A DNA stretch of 64,000 nucleotides from Aminobacter sp. J41 (GTDB taxonomy: Bacteria; Pseudomonadota; Alphaproteobacteria; Rhizobiales; Rhizobiaceae). Of the stretch, positions 20,339 to 29,129 are shown one piece after another. A program made the translations under genes and the position numbers. The notes under the pieces were generated by a model. That model did no database searches. It saw nothing but the letters and a program-made list of their open reading frames with translations, and was not told where the DNA came from. The stretch covers positions 1-64,000 of the forward strand of contig NZ_JAGL01000021.1 of NCBI RefSeq assembly GCF_000526635.1, in the 5' to 3' direction. How positions within the stretch are numbered: position 1 is the stretch's first letter; each line of letters opens with the position of its first letter.

Positions 20339-21889
20339 ATGTCCGGCATGGTTGAGGTTGAGCGTCACGAAGCTCAACCGGTCAATTCAGCTAAGGTTCG
20401 CCAGCCGCTCTACGAGGCGCGCAAGAAGATCTTCCCCAAGCGAGCGAACGGCAACTTCCGCCAGTTCAAGTGGCTGGTGATGGTCGTTACGCTCGGCATC
20501 TACTATCTCACGCCGTGGCTGCGCTGGGATCGCGGACCCTATGCGCCGGATCAGGCGGTGCTCGTCGACCTCGCCAACCGCCGCTTCTACTTCTTCTTCA
20601 TCGAGATCTGGCCGCAGGAGTTCTTCCTCGTCGCGGGCCTGCTTGTGATGGCGGGCCTCGGCCTTTTCTTCATCACATCGGTCGTCGGCCGCGCCTGGTG
20701 CGGCTACACCTGCCCGCAAACCGTGTGGGTGGACCTCTTCCTCGTCGTCGAGCGCTTCATCGAGGGCGACCGCAACCAGCGCATGAAGCTTGATGCCGCG
20801 CCGTGGACGGCGCGCAAGGTCATGCTGCGCACGATCAAGCACACGATCTGGCTGCTGATCGCGGTTGCCACCGGCGGTGCGTGGATCCTCTATTTCGCCG
20901 ACGCGCCGACGCTACTCGTGGACTTCTTCAAGGGCCATGCCGCTCCGGTCGCCTACATCACCGTCGCCGTCCTGACCGGCACGACCTACGTGTTCGGCGG
21001 CCTGATGCGTGAACAGGTTTGCACCTACATGTGCCCGTGGCCGCGCATCCAGGCGGCGATGCTCGACGAAAACTCACTTACCGTCACCTACAATGAGTGG
21101 CGTGGCGAACCGCGTACGCGTGGTGCCAAGCGCGCCGCTGCCGAGGGCATTGCGGCTGGCGACTGCGTCGACTGCAATGCATGCGTCGTCGTCTGCCCTA
21201 TGGGCATCGACATCCGCGACGGCCAGCAGCTCGAATGCATCACCTGCGCGCTCTGCATCGACGCCTGCAATGGCGTCATGGACAAGCTTGGCCGCGAACG
21301 TGGCCTGATCTCATACGCAACGCTCGCCGACTACCAGCACAACATGGACATCGCCACCGGCAACGGCGCGCATGCGATCAACCCGACGCTGGTGCGCGAC
21401 GAGAAGGGAAAGCTGAGCGATAAGCTGCGCCACTTCCACGTCCGCAAGCTGTTCCGCCCGCGCAGCCTGGCTTATTTCGCCGCCTGGTTGCTGGTTGGCG
21501 TGCTCCTCCTCTATGGCCTGGTCACGCGTGACCGCCTGGAGGTCAACGTGCTGCACGACCGCAACCCGCAGTTCGTGGTGCTGTCGGACGGCTCGATCCG
21601 CAACGGCTACACGGTCAAGCTGCTGAACAAGATTCCGGAGGTCCGCACGGTTACTCTGGCGATCGACGGCCTCGAGAACGGTGCAATGAGCATCGTCGGT
21701 GTCGACGAACCCGAGGCGCAGACCTTCACCGTCGAACTCGAACCGGATAGGCTGAAGACGCTGAAGATCTACGTCCGCCAGCCCTTTGAGAACGTTGCCG
21801 GCAAGAAGCAGAGCTTCTCCTTCCTCGTCGAGGATAAGGAGAACGCCGAAGCCGACCAGTATGTCGCCAATTTCGAGGCCCCGGAGTGA
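20339..21889 (+). CDS. ccoG: cbb3 oxidase assembly protein CcoG (FixG/RdxA)
   Basis: The 516-residue membrane protein has several helices in the first 230 residues and a ferredoxin-like region with two [4Fe-4S] motifs (GDCVDCNACVVVCPMG and LECITCALCIDACN). A C-terminal periplasmic Ig-like domain follows. CcoG is thought to reduce copper during delivery of CuB to the oxidase. The start at 20339 has AGGAG eight bases ahead; the in-frame codon at 20309 would place translation at the predicted transcript start. Confidence 0.95.
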   Translation: MSGMVEVERHEAQPVNSAKVRQPLYEARKKIFPKRANGNFRQFKWLVMVVTLGIYYLTPWLRWDRGPYAPDQAVLVDLANRRFYFFFIEIWPQEFFLVAGLLVMAGLGLFFITSVVGRAWCGYTCPQTVWVDLFLVVERFIEGDRNQRMKLDAAPWTARKVMLRTIKHTIWLLIAVATGGAWILYFADAPTLLVDFFKGHAAPVAYITVAVLTGTTYVFGGLMREQVCTYMCPWPRIQAAMLDENSLTVTYNEWRGEPRTRGAKRAAAEGIAAGDCVDCNACVVVCPMGIDIRDGQQLECITCALCIDACNGVMDKLGRERGLISYATLADYQHNMDIATGNGAHAINPTLVRDEKGKLSDKLRHFHVRKLFRPRSLAYFAAWLLVGVLLLYGLVTRDRLEVNVLHDRNPQFVVLSDGSIRNGYTVKLLNKIPEVRTVTLAIDGLENGAMSIVGVDEPEAQTFTVELEPDRLKTLKIYVRQPFENVAGKKQSFSFLVEDKENAEADQYVANFEAPE

Positions 21890-21894
21890 GCATC

Positions 21895-22389
21895 ATGCAG
21901 AACCAACGCGTTTCCGCCGGACAGTTCACCGGGCGCCACATGATCGCCGTGATGGTCGGTGCCTTCAGCATCATCATCGCCGTCAACCTCGTGATGGCGA
22001 CGATGGCGAGCCAGAGCTGGACCGGGCTGATCGTGAAGAACAGCTACGTCGCTGGGCAGGAATTCACCAAGAAGACCCAGGAAGCGCGCGCGCAGGATGC
22101 GCTCGGCTGGAATCCGTCGCTGACGATCAAGGACCGCGTGCTGACCTACGCGCTGACCGACAAGGAGGGCCGCGCTGTCACGCTGCGAGGCGGCACCGCC
22201 ACCTTCTGGCGCCCGACCAGCGACCGCGAAGACGTCACCGTCGAACTGAAGCTGGATGGCACCGGCCTGTCCGCTCCGCTCGATGTGCATGATGGCGTGT
22301 GGATCATCTCGCTGGTGATCGACGCCGATCTCGACCACGCCTACCGCGACACGCGGCGTGTCCAGATATACGGAGGTACGCTGAGATGA
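21895..22389 (+). CDS. ccoH: cbb3 oxidase biogenesis protein CcoH (FixH)
   Basis: The 164-residue protein has one N-terminal helix (FTGRHMIAVMVGAFSIIIAVNLVMA), the Y-V-A-G-Q-E-F motif just after it, and a periplasmic domain ending in the FixH pattern DLDHAYRDTRRVQIYGG. It is needed for stable cbb3 assembly. The ATG at 21895 has CCGGAG in place; a GTG at 21886 overlapping the ccoG stop is the alternative. The stop overlaps the ccoI start (ATGA). Confidence 0.93.
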   Translation: MQNQRVSAGQFTGRHMIAVMVGAFSIIIAVNLVMATMASQSWTGLIVKNSYVAGQEFTKKTQEARAQDALGWNPSLTIKDRVLTYALTDKEGRAVTLRGGTATFWRPTSDREDVTVELKLDGTGLSAPLDVHDGVWIISLVIDADLDHAYRDTRRVQIYGGTLR

Positions 22390-24569
22390 GCTGCTGCGCA
22401 CCCGGGCTTGACGGCGCGGCGGATGGCGCGATCGCGCTGCCTTCCGACGACGAGGTCCTGTTCAGTGCGCGCGATCTCGGCGACGGCGTTCGCCAGGTAG
22501 AGTTTTCCGTACCGCAGGTGCATTGCGCAGCCTGCATCGCAACGGTCGAGAATGGCCTGAAGGCGCTGCCCGCCGTCGAGGCCGCGCGCGTCAACCTTTC
22601 CACCAAGCGCGTCACCGTGCGCTGGAAGGGCGAGGATCTGCCGCCGCTCGTCTCGACGCTTGCCCGGCTCGGCTACGCGCCGAACCTGTCTGACGACGCG
22701 GCCGCCGGCCGCGACGGAACGCTTTCCGAACTCCTGCGCGCCGTTGCCGTTTCCGGCTTTGCCGCCGGCAACATCATGCTCCTTTCGGTTTCCGTCTGGT
22801 CGGGCGCCGAGGGCGCGACCCGCGACCTGTTCCACTGGGTGTCTGCGCTGATCGCGCTGCCGGCGATGCTCTATGCCGGCCGCATCTACTATCGATCCGC
22901 CTGGTCTGTGCTGAAGCATGGCCGTATGAATATGGACGTGCCGATCGCGATCGGTATCACCATGGCTTATGCGCTGTCGCTCTACGAGACGATCTACAGC
23001 GGCCCGCACGCCTATTTCGACGCGTCTGTGACGCTGTTGTTCTTCCTGCTGATCGGCCGCTCGCTTGACCATGTGATGCGCGAACGCGCACGCACGGCGG
23101 TGGTTGGTCTTGCGCGCCTGCAGCCGCGTGGCGCGCTGGTGGTCCTGCCGGATGGGGGGCGCGAATACCGTCCGGTCTCGGAGATCGAGCCCGGCATGAC
23201 GGTGCTGGTCACAGCCGGCGAACGCATACCGCTCGATGCGGTGGTCACGGAAGGCCGCTCGGACCTCGACTGCTCACTGGTCAACGGCGAAAGCGCGCCG
23301 CAGACGGTGGCGGAGGGGGCGACGGTGCGCGCTGGCACGCTCAACCTCACCGGACCGCTGACGCTGCGCGCAATTGCGCCGGCATCCCAGTCATTCCTTG
23401 CCGAGATGCTGCGGATGATGGAGGCCGCCGAGGGCGGCCGTGCCCGCTACCGCCGCATCGCCGATCGTGTTTCGGCGATGTACGCGCCGGTGGTGCATCT
23501 CACCGCGCTCGTCACCTTCTTCGGCTGGCTGATCGCCACCGGCGACTGGCACCTTGCCGTTACCATCGCCATTGCCGTCCTGATCATCACCTGCCCGTGC
23601 GCGCTGGGTCTTGCCGTGCCGATCGTGCAGGTGGTTGCCGCGCGCCGGCTGTTCGAGAACGGCGTGATGGTTCGCGATGGTGCCGCGATGGAGCGTCTAG
23701 CCGAAGCCGACATGGTGGTGTTCGACAAGACGGGCACGCTGACGCTCGGTCAGCCGCGCCTCGTCAACACGCACGAGATCGATCCGGACGCGCTTGAAGC
23801 TGCGGCCGAACTTGGTGCACATTCGCGCCACCCGCAGTCGCAGGCGATCGCCGCTTTCAAGGGTGCGGGCGGCAAGCCGATCAAGTTCACATCCATTACC
23901 GAATACCCCGGCCAGGGAGTCGAGGGCCATACAGCGGGGGCAGTATGGCGCCTCGGTCGCGGGGGTTGGGCCGGGGAAGGCGAGGGGACGCTTATCGGGC
24001 GGGATGGCGTCTCCCTCGCTACCTTTTCCTTTGAGGACAAGCCGCGCGCCGACGCGCGCGAGGCAGTCTCGATCCTCAAGCGCGAGGTCGGGCCGGTGGT
24101 CATGTTGTCCGGCGACAACGAGGCCGCATGCCGCACCGTCGCCAGGGAACTCGACATCGACGTCTACGCTTCGGGGCTGATGCCGGCCGACAAGGTCGCT
24201 CGCATCGAGGAAGCGACGAGCCAGGGCCGCAAGGTGCTGATGGTCGGCGACGGCCTCAACGACGCGCCGGCCTTGGGGGCTGCCTACGTCTCGATGGCGC
24301 CGGCGACGGCTGCGGATGTTGGCCGCAACGCCGCTGATTTCGTCTTCCTGCACGAGAGCCTGAAGGCTGTGCCGGTCGCGGTCGAGGTTGCCCGCCGCGC
24401 GGGACGGCTGATCCGTCAGAACGTCGCCATCGCGATCGTCTACAATATCTTTGCGGTGCCGATCGCGATTTTGGGCTATGTTACGCCGCTGATCGCGGCG
24501 GTAGCCATGTCGACATCCTCGATCCTGGTCATCGCAAATGCTCTCCGGCTAGGAAAGGCTGGCAGATGA
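22386..24569 (+). CDS. ccoI: Copper-transporting P1B-type ATPase CcoI (FixI)
   Basis: The 727-residue transporter supplies copper for CuB of the cbb3 oxidase. It has an N-terminal metal-binding domain with C-A-A-C at 47-50, the transmembrane C-P-C metal site in ITCPCALGLAVP, the phosphorylation motif FDKTGTLTLG, an ATP-binding histidine in LGAHSRHPQS and GDGLNDAPALG. FixI-type P1B ATPases are distinct from the detoxifying CopA by this operon position. It overlaps ccoH and ccoS by four bases on each side. Confidence 0.95.
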   Translation: MSCCAPGLDGAADGAIALPSDDEVLFSARDLGDGVRQVEFSVPQVHCAACIATVENGLKALPAVEAARVNLSTKRVTVRWKGEDLPPLVSTLARLGYAPNLSDDAAAGRDGTLSELLRAVAVSGFAAGNIMLLSVSVWSGAEGATRDLFHWVSALIALPAMLYAGRIYYRSAWSVLKHGRMNMDVPIAIGITMAYALSLYETIYSGPHAYFDASVTLLFFLLIGRSLDHVMRERARTAVVGLARLQPRGALVVLPDGGREYRPVSEIEPGMTVLVTAGERIPLDAVVTEGRSDLDCSLVNGESAPQTVAEGATVRAGTLNLTGPLTLRAIAPASQSFLAEMLRMMEAAEGGRARYRRIADRVSAMYAPVVHLTALVTFFGWLIATGDWHLAVTIAIAVLIITCPCALGLAVPIVQVVAARRLFENGVMVRDGAAMERLAEADMVVFDKTGTLTLGQPRLVNTHEIDPDALEAAAELGAHSRHPQSQAIAAFKGAGGKPIKFTSITEYPGQGVEGHTAGAVWRLGRGGWAGEGEGTLIGRDGVSLATFSFEDKPRADAREAVSILKREVGPVVMLSGDNEAACRTVARELDIDVYASGLMPADKVARIEEATSQGRKVLMVGDGLNDAPALGAAYVSMAPATAADVGRNAADFVFLHESLKAVPVAVEVARRAGRLIRQNVAIAIVYNIFAVPIAILGYVTPLIAAVAMSTSSILVIANALRLGKAGR

Positions 24570-24727
24570 GCATGCTCATCTATCTCATCCCGGTAGCGCT
24601 GCTGCTCGGCGGCGGCGCGCTCGTGGCGTTCCTGTGGGCGGTGCGGACCGGGCAATACGAGGACCTCGACGGCGCAGCGGCACGTATCCTGCTCGATGAT
24701 GAGGACGACAAGCCACTTTTAAAGTGA
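24566..24727 (+). CDS. ccoS: cbb3 oxidase maturation protein CcoS (FixS)
   Basis: The 53-residue product is MSMLIYLIPVALLLGGG plus a helix and the family motif AFLWAVRTGQYEDLDGAA, then an acidic stretch (LLDDEDD). CcoS is required for cofactor insertion into CcoN. The ATG overlaps the ccoI stop, and it is the last gene of ccoGHIS. Confidence 0.95.
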   Translation: MSMLIYLIPVALLLGGGALVAFLWAVRTGQYEDLDGAAARILLDDEDDKPLLK

Positions 24728-24770
24728 ACGCGTGGGCGAAAACGGCGTCGCGCTTTCGCCCGCATTAAAT

Positions 24771-24789
24771 CTTGATCAAAATTATCAAG
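24771..24789. promoter_or_regulatory. Iron-responsive operator (RirA-type) before the exbB-exbD-tonB operon
   Basis: CTTGAT-N7-ATCAAG is a perfect 6-bp-arm inverted repeat and contains TGA-N9-TCA, the form described for the RirA iron-responsive operator of rhizobia. It sits 40 bases before the predicted start of the first gene. The arm spacing is too wide for an FNR box. RirA repression under iron sufficiency is the likely reading; Fur or Irr sites look different. Confidence 0.6.
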
Positions 24790-24828
24790 AATGATAGTCC
24801 GGCCGTGAAGGGTTTACAGGACCGGGTC

Positions 24829-25281
24829 ATGGCTATCGAGACATTGTATTCGCGGGTACGACTGGTTGCGCTGGCGCTTGCCGTGTCGGGTGTTCCGGCA
24901 ATTGCGCAGGAAACGTCCCAGAGTGGCGGCGACAAGTCGTTGACCGTCGAGCTCAATGCCCTGCAGCCCAGCCAGCGCGGCTGCCGCTTCACCTTCGTGG
25001 CGACCAACAGGCTCGGCGCCGAACTCAAGAGCGTCGGCTTCGAGCTGGTGCTCTTCAACAAGGCTGGAATGGTGAGCCGCATCATCATCGTCGACTTCAA
25101 GGACCTGCCGGAAGGCAAGACCAAGGTCCGGCAGTTTGACTTTTCCGGTATCCAGTGCGCCGATCTCGGCCGTGTCCTCGTCAACGATGCGACGGACTGT
25201 GCCGGTGACGGCGTAGAACCGAAGGCGTGCATCCGGTATCTTAAGACAGACACCCGAGCCGAAACCGAATTCGGGGTATAA
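24829..25281 (+). CDS. Secreted protein of unknown function, first gene of the tonB operon
   Basis: The 150-residue protein has a signal peptide (RVRLVALALAVSGVPAIA, cleaved before QE) and four cysteines in the mature part, in GCRF, IQCAD, TDCAG and KACIR, which could form two disulfides. No catalytic motif is recognised. Rhizobial exbB loci commonly carry a similar small exported protein just upstream, so it is likely part of the iron-uptake system. The ATG at 24829 has an AGGA site; a TTG at 24772 lies inside the operator and was rejected. It is two bases from exbB. Confidence 0.72.
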   Translation: MAIETLYSRVRLVALALAVSGVPAIAQETSQSGGDKSLTVELNALQPSQRGCRFTFVATNRLGAELKSVGFELVLFNKAGMVSRIIIVDFKDLPEGKTKVRQFDFSGIQCADLGRVLVNDATDCAGDGVEPKACIRYLKTDTRAETEFGV

Positions 25282-25283
25282 AC

Positions 25284-26264
<981 letters not shown>

Positions 26265-26269
26265 AACCC

Positions 26270-26728
26270 ATGGCAGGCGGCATCCGCAAAGGCGCTGACG
26301 ACGACGAGCTGTCGGAAAACCACGAGATCAACGTCACGCCGTTCATCGACGTGATGCTGGTGCTGCTGATCATCTTCATGGTCGCGGCACCGCTGGCGAC
26401 GGTCGACATCAGTGTTGACCTGCCCAATTCCACGGCGACGCCGCAGCCGCGGCCCGACAAGCCGCTCTACGTGACTGTGCAGGAAGACCTCACCGTTTCG
26501 GTCGGCGAGAACCAAGTCGCGCATATTGACCTGCGCAGCGAGCTCGATCGCGCGACCAACGGCGACAAGGACGCCCGCGTCTTCCTGCGCGCAGACAAGT
26601 CCGTCGCCTATGGCGACCTCATGAACATCATGAACCTGCTGCGCATGGGCGGCTACACCAAGATCGCGCTGGTCGGTCTGGAAACCGTCGGCGCGAATGC
26701 GGAAGGCGCGGCCCAGGGGACGGAATGA
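26270..26728 (+). CDS. exbD: TonB-system energiser ExbD
   Basis: The 152-residue protein has a short cytoplasmic N-terminus, one helix with the essential aspartate in NVTPFIDVMLVLLIIFMV, and a periplasmic domain. The aspartate carries protons together with ExbB. The stop overlaps the tonB start (ATGA). Confidence 0.95.
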   Translation: MAGGIRKGADDDELSENHEINVTPFIDVMLVLLIIFMVAAPLATVDISVDLPNSTATPQPRPDKPLYVTVQEDLTVSVGENQVAHIDLRSELDRATNGDKDARVFLRADKSVAYGDLMNIMNLLRMGGYTKIALVGLETVGANAEGAAQGTE

Positions 26729-27720
26729 GCGGCTATTCGGACATAGCCTGGTCGCGCAATCTGAGCCGCACCTCTGCGGGCCAGATCGCCCTGTGGTCGG
26801 TCGCGGCGCTTGCGATGGTCACGGTCCACGCCGGTGCTGCCTGGTTCGCGATGCAGGAACGTCCCGTGGTGATGGAAGACGACGCCGCTCCGGCGATCAT
26901 GGTCGACCTCGCCTCGCTGACGATGGCTCCTGCCGCAGAGACCGAACAGGTGGCGGCCGATGCCGTCGACGCGGTTGAGGCGGAGAAGGTCGAAGCCGTC
27001 GAGCCTGCCGAGCAGGTCGAAGAGGTCGAGCCGGTTGAAGCCGAACCGGTAGAGGAGACAGCAGAAACCGTCGAGCCAGAGGTCGTCGAGGCTGAGCCCG
27101 TCGAGACGGCGATGGCCAACATGCCGGTCGATCCGCTGCTTGCAGATGAGGTCGAGCCGGTGGAGGAGCCTGAAGTCGCAGCCGTCGCCTCGGAGGTTGT
27201 CGAGCCGGAAGAGGTCGAGGAAGTGCTTCCCGAGGTCGCGATGATCCCGGAACCGCGTCCCGAGCCGAAGATCGAGCGCCCGAAGGTTGAAAAGCCGAAG
27301 CGCGAGAAACCGGTCGAAGAGCGCAAGAAGCCGCGCCGTCAGGAAGCCTCGCAGCAGCAGGTGAGGGCGCAGGTGAAGACGGCGCAGAACGCGCCGCGTG
27401 CCGCAGCCCCGCAGGCCGCCGCCGGTTCCGGCTCGTCAATGAGCCCGGCGCGCTGGCAGTCAAAGGTCATGGCGCATCTCGAGCGCCGCAAGCGCTATCC
27501 CGCCTCAGCCAAGCGCGCGCGCCAGCAGGGCATCGTCCAGGTGCGCTTCACCATCGACGGTGACGGCAATGTTGGTTCCGTGTCGCTGAGCCGTTCGTCG
27601 GGCGTTTCGGAGCTCGACGAGGAGGTGCTGTCGCTCGTCCGCCGTGCCTCGCCAGTGCCGGCTCCGCCTCCCGGCGTGGGCCGCACCATCGTGGTGCCGA
27701 TCAAGTTTAGCCTGCGCTGA
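26725..27720 (+). CDS. tonB: TonB energy-transducing protein
   Basis: The 331-residue protein has an N-terminal helix (about 22-42), a periplasmic linker (about 60-225) and the C-terminal TonB domain (about 245-331), with ERRKRYPASAKRARQQGIVQVRF and a final IKFSLR. The linker is unusual in charge: its first half is strongly acidic (repeats of E, V and P) and its second half basic (K, R and P). It spans the periplasm to outer-membrane iron transporters, none of which is in the window. Confidence 0.92.
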   Translation: MSGYSDIAWSRNLSRTSAGQIALWSVAALAMVTVHAGAAWFAMQERPVVMEDDAAPAIMVDLASLTMAPAAETEQVAADAVDAVEAEKVEAVEPAEQVEEVEPVEAEPVEETAETVEPEVVEAEPVETAMANMPVDPLLADEVEPVEEPEVAAVASEVVEPEEVEEVLPEVAMIPEPRPEPKIERPKVEKPKREKPVEERKKPRRQEASQQQVRAQVKTAQNAPRAAAPQAAAGSGSSMSPARWQSKVMAHLERRKRYPASAKRARQQGIVQVRFTIDGDGNVGSVSLSRSSGVSELDEEVLSLVRRASPVPAPPPGVGRTIVVPIKFSLR

Positions 27721-27742
27721 CAGCGAACATCAGACAGAAAAC

Positions 27743-27771
27743 GAGCCGGTCCGGAACTTCCGGATCGGCTC
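27743..27771. terminator. Hairpin between tonB and the che operon, probably bidirectional
   Basis: A 13-bp stem with one mismatch (27743-27755 with 27759-27771) has a three-base loop. The T run is better on the minus strand (GTTTTCT), so it should end the che transcript; it may also end tonB. Confidence 0.7.
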
Positions 27772-27821
27772 AAGTTTATCAGCCAGTCGCTGACGATTTA
27801 TGTGAGCTAGGAAAACGGCTT

Positions 27822-28208
27822 CTAGAAGAAGTCGACCTCGCCTGCGGCTTCCTCGTCCTTCATCTGGATCTCGAGACCTGCGGAGCCGATGGAACGGACG
27901 AGTTCGCTGAGCTTCAGCGTTTCGGTCGCGGCGCTGGTGTCGATGTACCAGTGCGGCTCACTCGCTTCGCCGAGCGCGCGCAGAAAATCGGCCACGCCGG
28001 CAATGCGCTGCGCACTCAGGTCCGCATCCTGCATGGCGCGGACATAGTCCTCGTCGGAGGAACCGACGTCCCAGGTGGCGCGCGCAATCGCCGCCTGGTT
28101 GCGGTCGATGCGCGCCGAGATCTCCTCAAGCTCGGCATGGATCCTCGCCAGAACGTCGATCAGGCGCTCCGGATTTCCGCTTTGCGCAAGTTGCTGGGTC
28201 AGGATCAT
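27822..28208 (-). CDS. CheT-like putative response-regulator phosphatase
   Basis: The 128-residue protein is mostly helical and has no signal peptide. It is the last gene of the che operon. A helix in its middle carries ADLSAQRIAGVADFLRAL, where DLSAQ matches the D-x3-Q motif by which CheZ removes phosphate from CheY. Sinorhizobium has a distant protein, CheT, in its che operon with this motif and reported action on CheY1-P. The assignment is by position, size and motif only; sequence identity could not be measured. If correct, it would end or tune the signal in a system that also has a phosphate-sink regulator. Confidence 0.55.
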   Translation of the reverse strand: MILTQQLAQSGNPERLIDVLARIHAELEEISARIDRNQAAIARATWDVGSSDEDYVRAMQDADLSAQRIAGVADFLRALGEASEPHWYIDTSAATETLKLSELVRSIGSAGLEIQMKDEEAAGEVDFF

Positions 28209-28234
28209 GCGAGGCTCGATTCCGGGTCTTGCTG

Positions 28235-28624
28235 TCAGTGCAGCTTGCCGACGATGGCCTCGAGGGCCCGGCGCAGCTGGTCGGTGTTGAACGGCTTCGT
28301 CAGGTAGTTGTTGAGGCCAAGCTTGCGCCCTTCCTCAAGCACGGCGCGGTCCGGGCTGCCGGTCAGAATCATGAACGGCACGCGCGAGGTCGGCTTGTAG
28401 GTACGGATGGCGTGCAGCAGCTGCAGGCCGTTCATCTTCGGCATGTTCATGTCCGAGATGATCAGGTGCGAAGGCTGCGTCATCATCATCTTCATGGCCT
28501 GTTCGCCATCCGACGCTACCTGGATGTTGCGGAAACCAAGCGACTCCAGAGCTTCACGCACGAGCAGGCGGCTGGTGGTCGTGTCGTCTACGACGAGAAT
28601 CCTGAGTTGTGCTAGCAGCGACAT
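28235..28624 (-). CDS. cheY2: Chemotaxis response regulator CheY (distal copy, CheY2-like)
   Basis: The 129-residue single receiver domain has the acidic pair VVDD, the phosphorylation site Asp58 in IISDMNMPK, the threonine in ILTGS and the lysine in LTKPF. By position after cheW it corresponds to CheY2, the motor-binding regulator of Sinorhizobium; this is inferred from order. AAAGGAAT precedes the ATG. Confidence 0.88.
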   Translation of the reverse strand: MSLLAQLRILVVDDTTTSRLLVREALESLGFRNIQVASDGEQAMKMMMTQPSHLIISDMNMPKMNGLQLLHAIRTYKPTSRVPFMILTGSPDRAVLEEGRKLGLNNYLTKPFNTDQLRRALEAIVGKLH

Positions 28625-28649
28625 TGCGCGAATTCCTTTGTATGTATCG

Positions 28650-29129
28650 TCAGTTCAACAGGCCCGACCCGGACTGGTTGTGGGTCAGGACGCTGTCGAG
28701 CGCGATCAAGCTGATCATTCGTCCTTCCATCGCGATCACTCCCTTCATGAAGGAGCGCGCGAGCTCCGAGGCGACATTCGGAGTTGCCTGGATGGACGAA
28801 GATTCGACCGTGAGAATGTCGGACACCGCATCGACCAGAAGGCCGATGGTCTGGCGCCCAACCTGCGTAATGATGATGACGTGGCGCGGTGTTGGATCAG
28901 CTGGCGTAAAGCCGAGTCGCGCAGCCAGATCAACGACCGGAAGCACCGCGCCGCGCAGGTTGATCACACCCTTCACATAATGTTCGGAGTGTGGCAGCGG
29001 CGTCGTCGGCGTCCAGCCGCGGATGTCGCGGACCGACATGATGTCGACGCAGAACTCCTGCTGGCCAAGACGGAAGGCGATGAGCTCGTTGTTGGCACCG
29101 GCCACGCTCTGTTCGTGCAACTGGGTCAT
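28650..29129 (-). CDS. cheW: Chemotaxis coupling protein CheW
   Basis: The 159-residue adaptor links receptor tips to CheA. It shows the CheW fold: AFRLGQQEFCVDIMSVRDIRG, VKGVINLRGAVLPVVDLAARLG and GLLVDAVSDIL. The start overlaps the cheA stop by four bases. Confidence 0.95.
   Translation of the reverse strand: MTQLHEQSVAGANNELIAFRLGQQEFCVDIMSVRDIRGWTPTTPLPHSEHYVKGVINLRGAVLPVVDLAARLGFTPADPTPRHVIIITQVGRQTIGLLVDAVSDILTVESSSIQATPNVASELARSFMKGVIAMEGRMISLIALDSVLTHNQSGSGLLN

Noticed and set aside
24771-24789. Reading this palindrome as an FNR box
   Set aside because: The TTGAT and ATCAA arms are seven bases apart, while FNR and FixK need four. The TGA-N9-TCA form fits an iron operator instead.
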